From NCBI GenBank assembly GCA_032768795.1, contig CP136492.1, forward strand, positions 992,001 to 1,056,000: DNA of 64,000 nucleotides. Reading direction: 5' to 3'. Below are positions 62,758 to 64,000 of the stretch, one piece after another. The translations under genes and the position numbers were made by a program. Each line of letters starts with the position of its first letter. Position 1 is the stretch's first letter. This stretch comes from Tremella fuciformis (Eukaryota; Basidiomycota; Tremellomycetes; Tremellales; Tremellaceae). The notes beneath the pieces are model-generated. The model ran no database searches. It saw nothing but the letters and a program-made list of their open reading frames with translations, and was not told where the DNA came from.

Positions 62758-64000
62758 CTATGCGGGGTATCGTTTCAACATCTTCAACGCCTCTACTGTC
62801 GGCTGCGCCACCTCTGGACCCGTTCCCGGCGTCCTCAGCACGTCCATCAAGGACTGCTCGACACCCGCCTTCCTCGCCGCCTGCAGGTGCTGCGATCGCC
62901 TGCCCTCATCCAGGTCCACCACATACGACACAAGGTTGAGCACAATGATGACGGCCCGATGAACCAATTCCGGATTCGCCATGTCCGCCTCGCCGTCGCG
63001 CCGGATCTCCCGCACGCCTTCTTCGTCTTCGGCAGGCTCGTCGGGTTGCATCATCTCCTCCACCCTTTCCCAGGCGCCACGCGACTCGGCCCCGCCCAAG
63101 CTCAGCAGGATCTCGCATGCCTTCTTGCTTTCTGTCAACACAGCCAGGGCGCCGCCTGCTGCTAAGCGCGTAGGTAGGTCGTCGCAGTTGGCTAGAGCGC
63201 CCAGAACGCCCAGTCGAGATTTGGCGCGCCCGTTCCCGTCTTCTCCGGCCCAAAGAGCGAAGCCTTTCTCGGACGCTACGAGATTGCACACCAGCTGCGT
63301 CGCGGCTCGTCGCACCAGGGGGTTCGAGTCCAGCATGAGCTCCTCGATCTTGATGAGGATACGTGTCGGCTCTTTCGTGCTCGAGAACATCCCGCCAGCC
63401 TCGTAGGGCAACGTGGCGTCCAATATGCGATTCGAGATTTCGGGAGAGAGCGATGCCAGATTGGTCAGCGCCATGCACGCCTCGAAGGCCAGTAGGGAGG
63501 CGGGCTGCACGAGGAGGCGGTACAGCGGGGTGAGGGCGTTGAGTGATGTGATCATGTGCGGCGGAGGGAACAGGAGGTGTGGCGGGGTGGTAATGGTCAA
63601 CTTGGCCAGCGCTTGGAATGCAGGTAGAGCCGGTTGTATCGTGTCTGGCGATGCAGCGAGATCATTCGATTTGGAGCTGCTCGATTTCGCAGGTCGAGGG
63701 AGAAGATCTCGGACAACGCCAGACAGGACCTTGAATCCACCTTCTCTGAGGAAGACGGCTCGGTTCTTCACGTCTTCCGCAAAGTTCAGGCAGAGTTTGC
63801 CAATAGCCTCCTTGACCCTCCTGCTCTCTGCCCTGGCCAATCCGCGCAATGCGCGCACTCCACCAGCGGCAATGACCAGGCGTACACGCTCTTCGACGGC
63901 CGGGGCGACTTCCAGAGGATCGTCCTGTGTCGACTGCGCTCCTTTCTTGCCTATGGCCATCTGCCGTAGTTTGGCGATCTGTTCGTCTTCGGCAGACAAG
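62758..64000 (-). CDS. She4/CRO1/UNC-45-type myosin chaperone, 5' end outside window
   Basis: A minus-strand frame open to the window edge, 413 codons, no introns in this part. It begins SAEDEQIAKLRQMAIGKKGA and has armadillo-like helical repeats: VRLVIAAGGVRALRGLARAE, VKEAIGKLCLNFAEDVKNR, FLREGGFKVLSGVVRDLL, FEACMALTNLASLSPEISNR, ILIKIEELMLDSNPLVRRAA, TQLVCNLVASEKGFALWAGE, TRLAAGGALAVLTESKKACE, then VIIVLNLVSYVV and a C-terminal ALKMLKRYPA. This is the C-terminal UCS (UNC-45/Cro1/She4) region, which binds and folds myosin motor domains. The N-terminal part lies beyond 64000. Family assignment is by pattern and fairly good. Confidence 0.72.
   Translation of the reverse strand, partial: LSAEDEQIAKLRQMAIGKKGAQSTQDDPLEVAPAVEERVRLVIAAGGVRALRGLARAESRRVKEAIGKLCLNFAEDVKNRAVFLREGGFKVLSGVVRDLLPRPAKSSSSKSNDLAASPDTIQPALPAFQALAKLTITTPPHLLFPPPHMITSLNALTPLYRLLVQPASLLAFEACMALTNLASLSPEISNRILDATLPYEAGGMFSSTKEPTRILIKIEELMLDSNPLVRRAATQLVCNLVASEKGFALWAGEDGNGRAKSRLGVLGALANCDDLPTRLAAGGALAVLTESKKACEILLSLGGAESRGAWERVEEMMQPDEPAEDEEGVREIRRDGEADMANPELVHRAVIIVLNLVSYVVDLDEGRRSQHLQAARKAGVEQSLMDVLRTPGTGPEVAQPTVEALKMLKRYPA

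Noticed and set aside
63310..63330. GGTTCGAGTCC as a tRNA B-box
   Set aside because: It lies within the UNC-45 coding exon and no cloverleaf can be drawn around it.

Overview
The window is nuclear DNA of a fungus, most probably a basidiomycete yeast of the Tremellomycetes type. The support is indirect: GC-rich coding DNA, genes closely packed on both strands, almost every gene cut by many very short introns (mostly about 40-60 nt, GT...AG, with a CTGAC/CTAAC-like branch site close to the acceptor), and fungal families (asparagine synthetase, GID4, RFC2, MED21, BUB2, CMS1, RTT109, RAP1, a Clr4-type SET protein, a She4/UNC-45 protein). No rRNA, tRNA or CRISPR feature was recognised.

Layout. 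0.5-8.8 kb: an unrecognised multi-exon gene, asparagine synthetase (minus), the GID4 degron receptor and replication factor C subunit RFC2. 9.26-9.58 kb: a 325-bp MITE-like element. 10.2-15.9 kb: a serine-rich protein with a long leader, an F-box-like protein and a small secreted protein. 16-31.6 kb: CMS1, a membrane-anchored GH9 glucanase, a small Cys-tailed protein, the RNase P/MRP subunit RPR2, MED21, BUB2, a RhoGEF and a large low-complexity protein. A gene-poor gap at 27.5-29.5 kb holds three perfect hairpins in 92 bp.

31.9-48.5 kb is a different kind of DNA: sparse, unrecognised, partly broken genes plus one Ty1/copia family. That family is present as a solo LTR (33983-34146), an intact full-length element with identical 164-bp LTRs and GAATT target duplications (40592-46272), and a diverged LTR (46321-46496). 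Both young insertions appear to lie in coding exons.

48.5-64 kb returns to normal gene density: a GT8 glycosyltransferase, the histone acetyltransferase RTT109, a tandem array of three intronless paralogues each built from two copies of one unrecognised ~135-aa module, the telomere protein RAP1, a GPI-anchored wall protein, an H3K9-type SET methyltransferase and the 3' part of a She4/UNC-45 myosin chaperone. RTT109, RAP1 and the SET protein are all chromatin factors within 13 kb, but nothing in the sequence shows that this clustering is functional.

The most novel material is the tandem array of internally duplicated proteins (52.0-55.7 kb), followed by the transposon-disrupted gene island.
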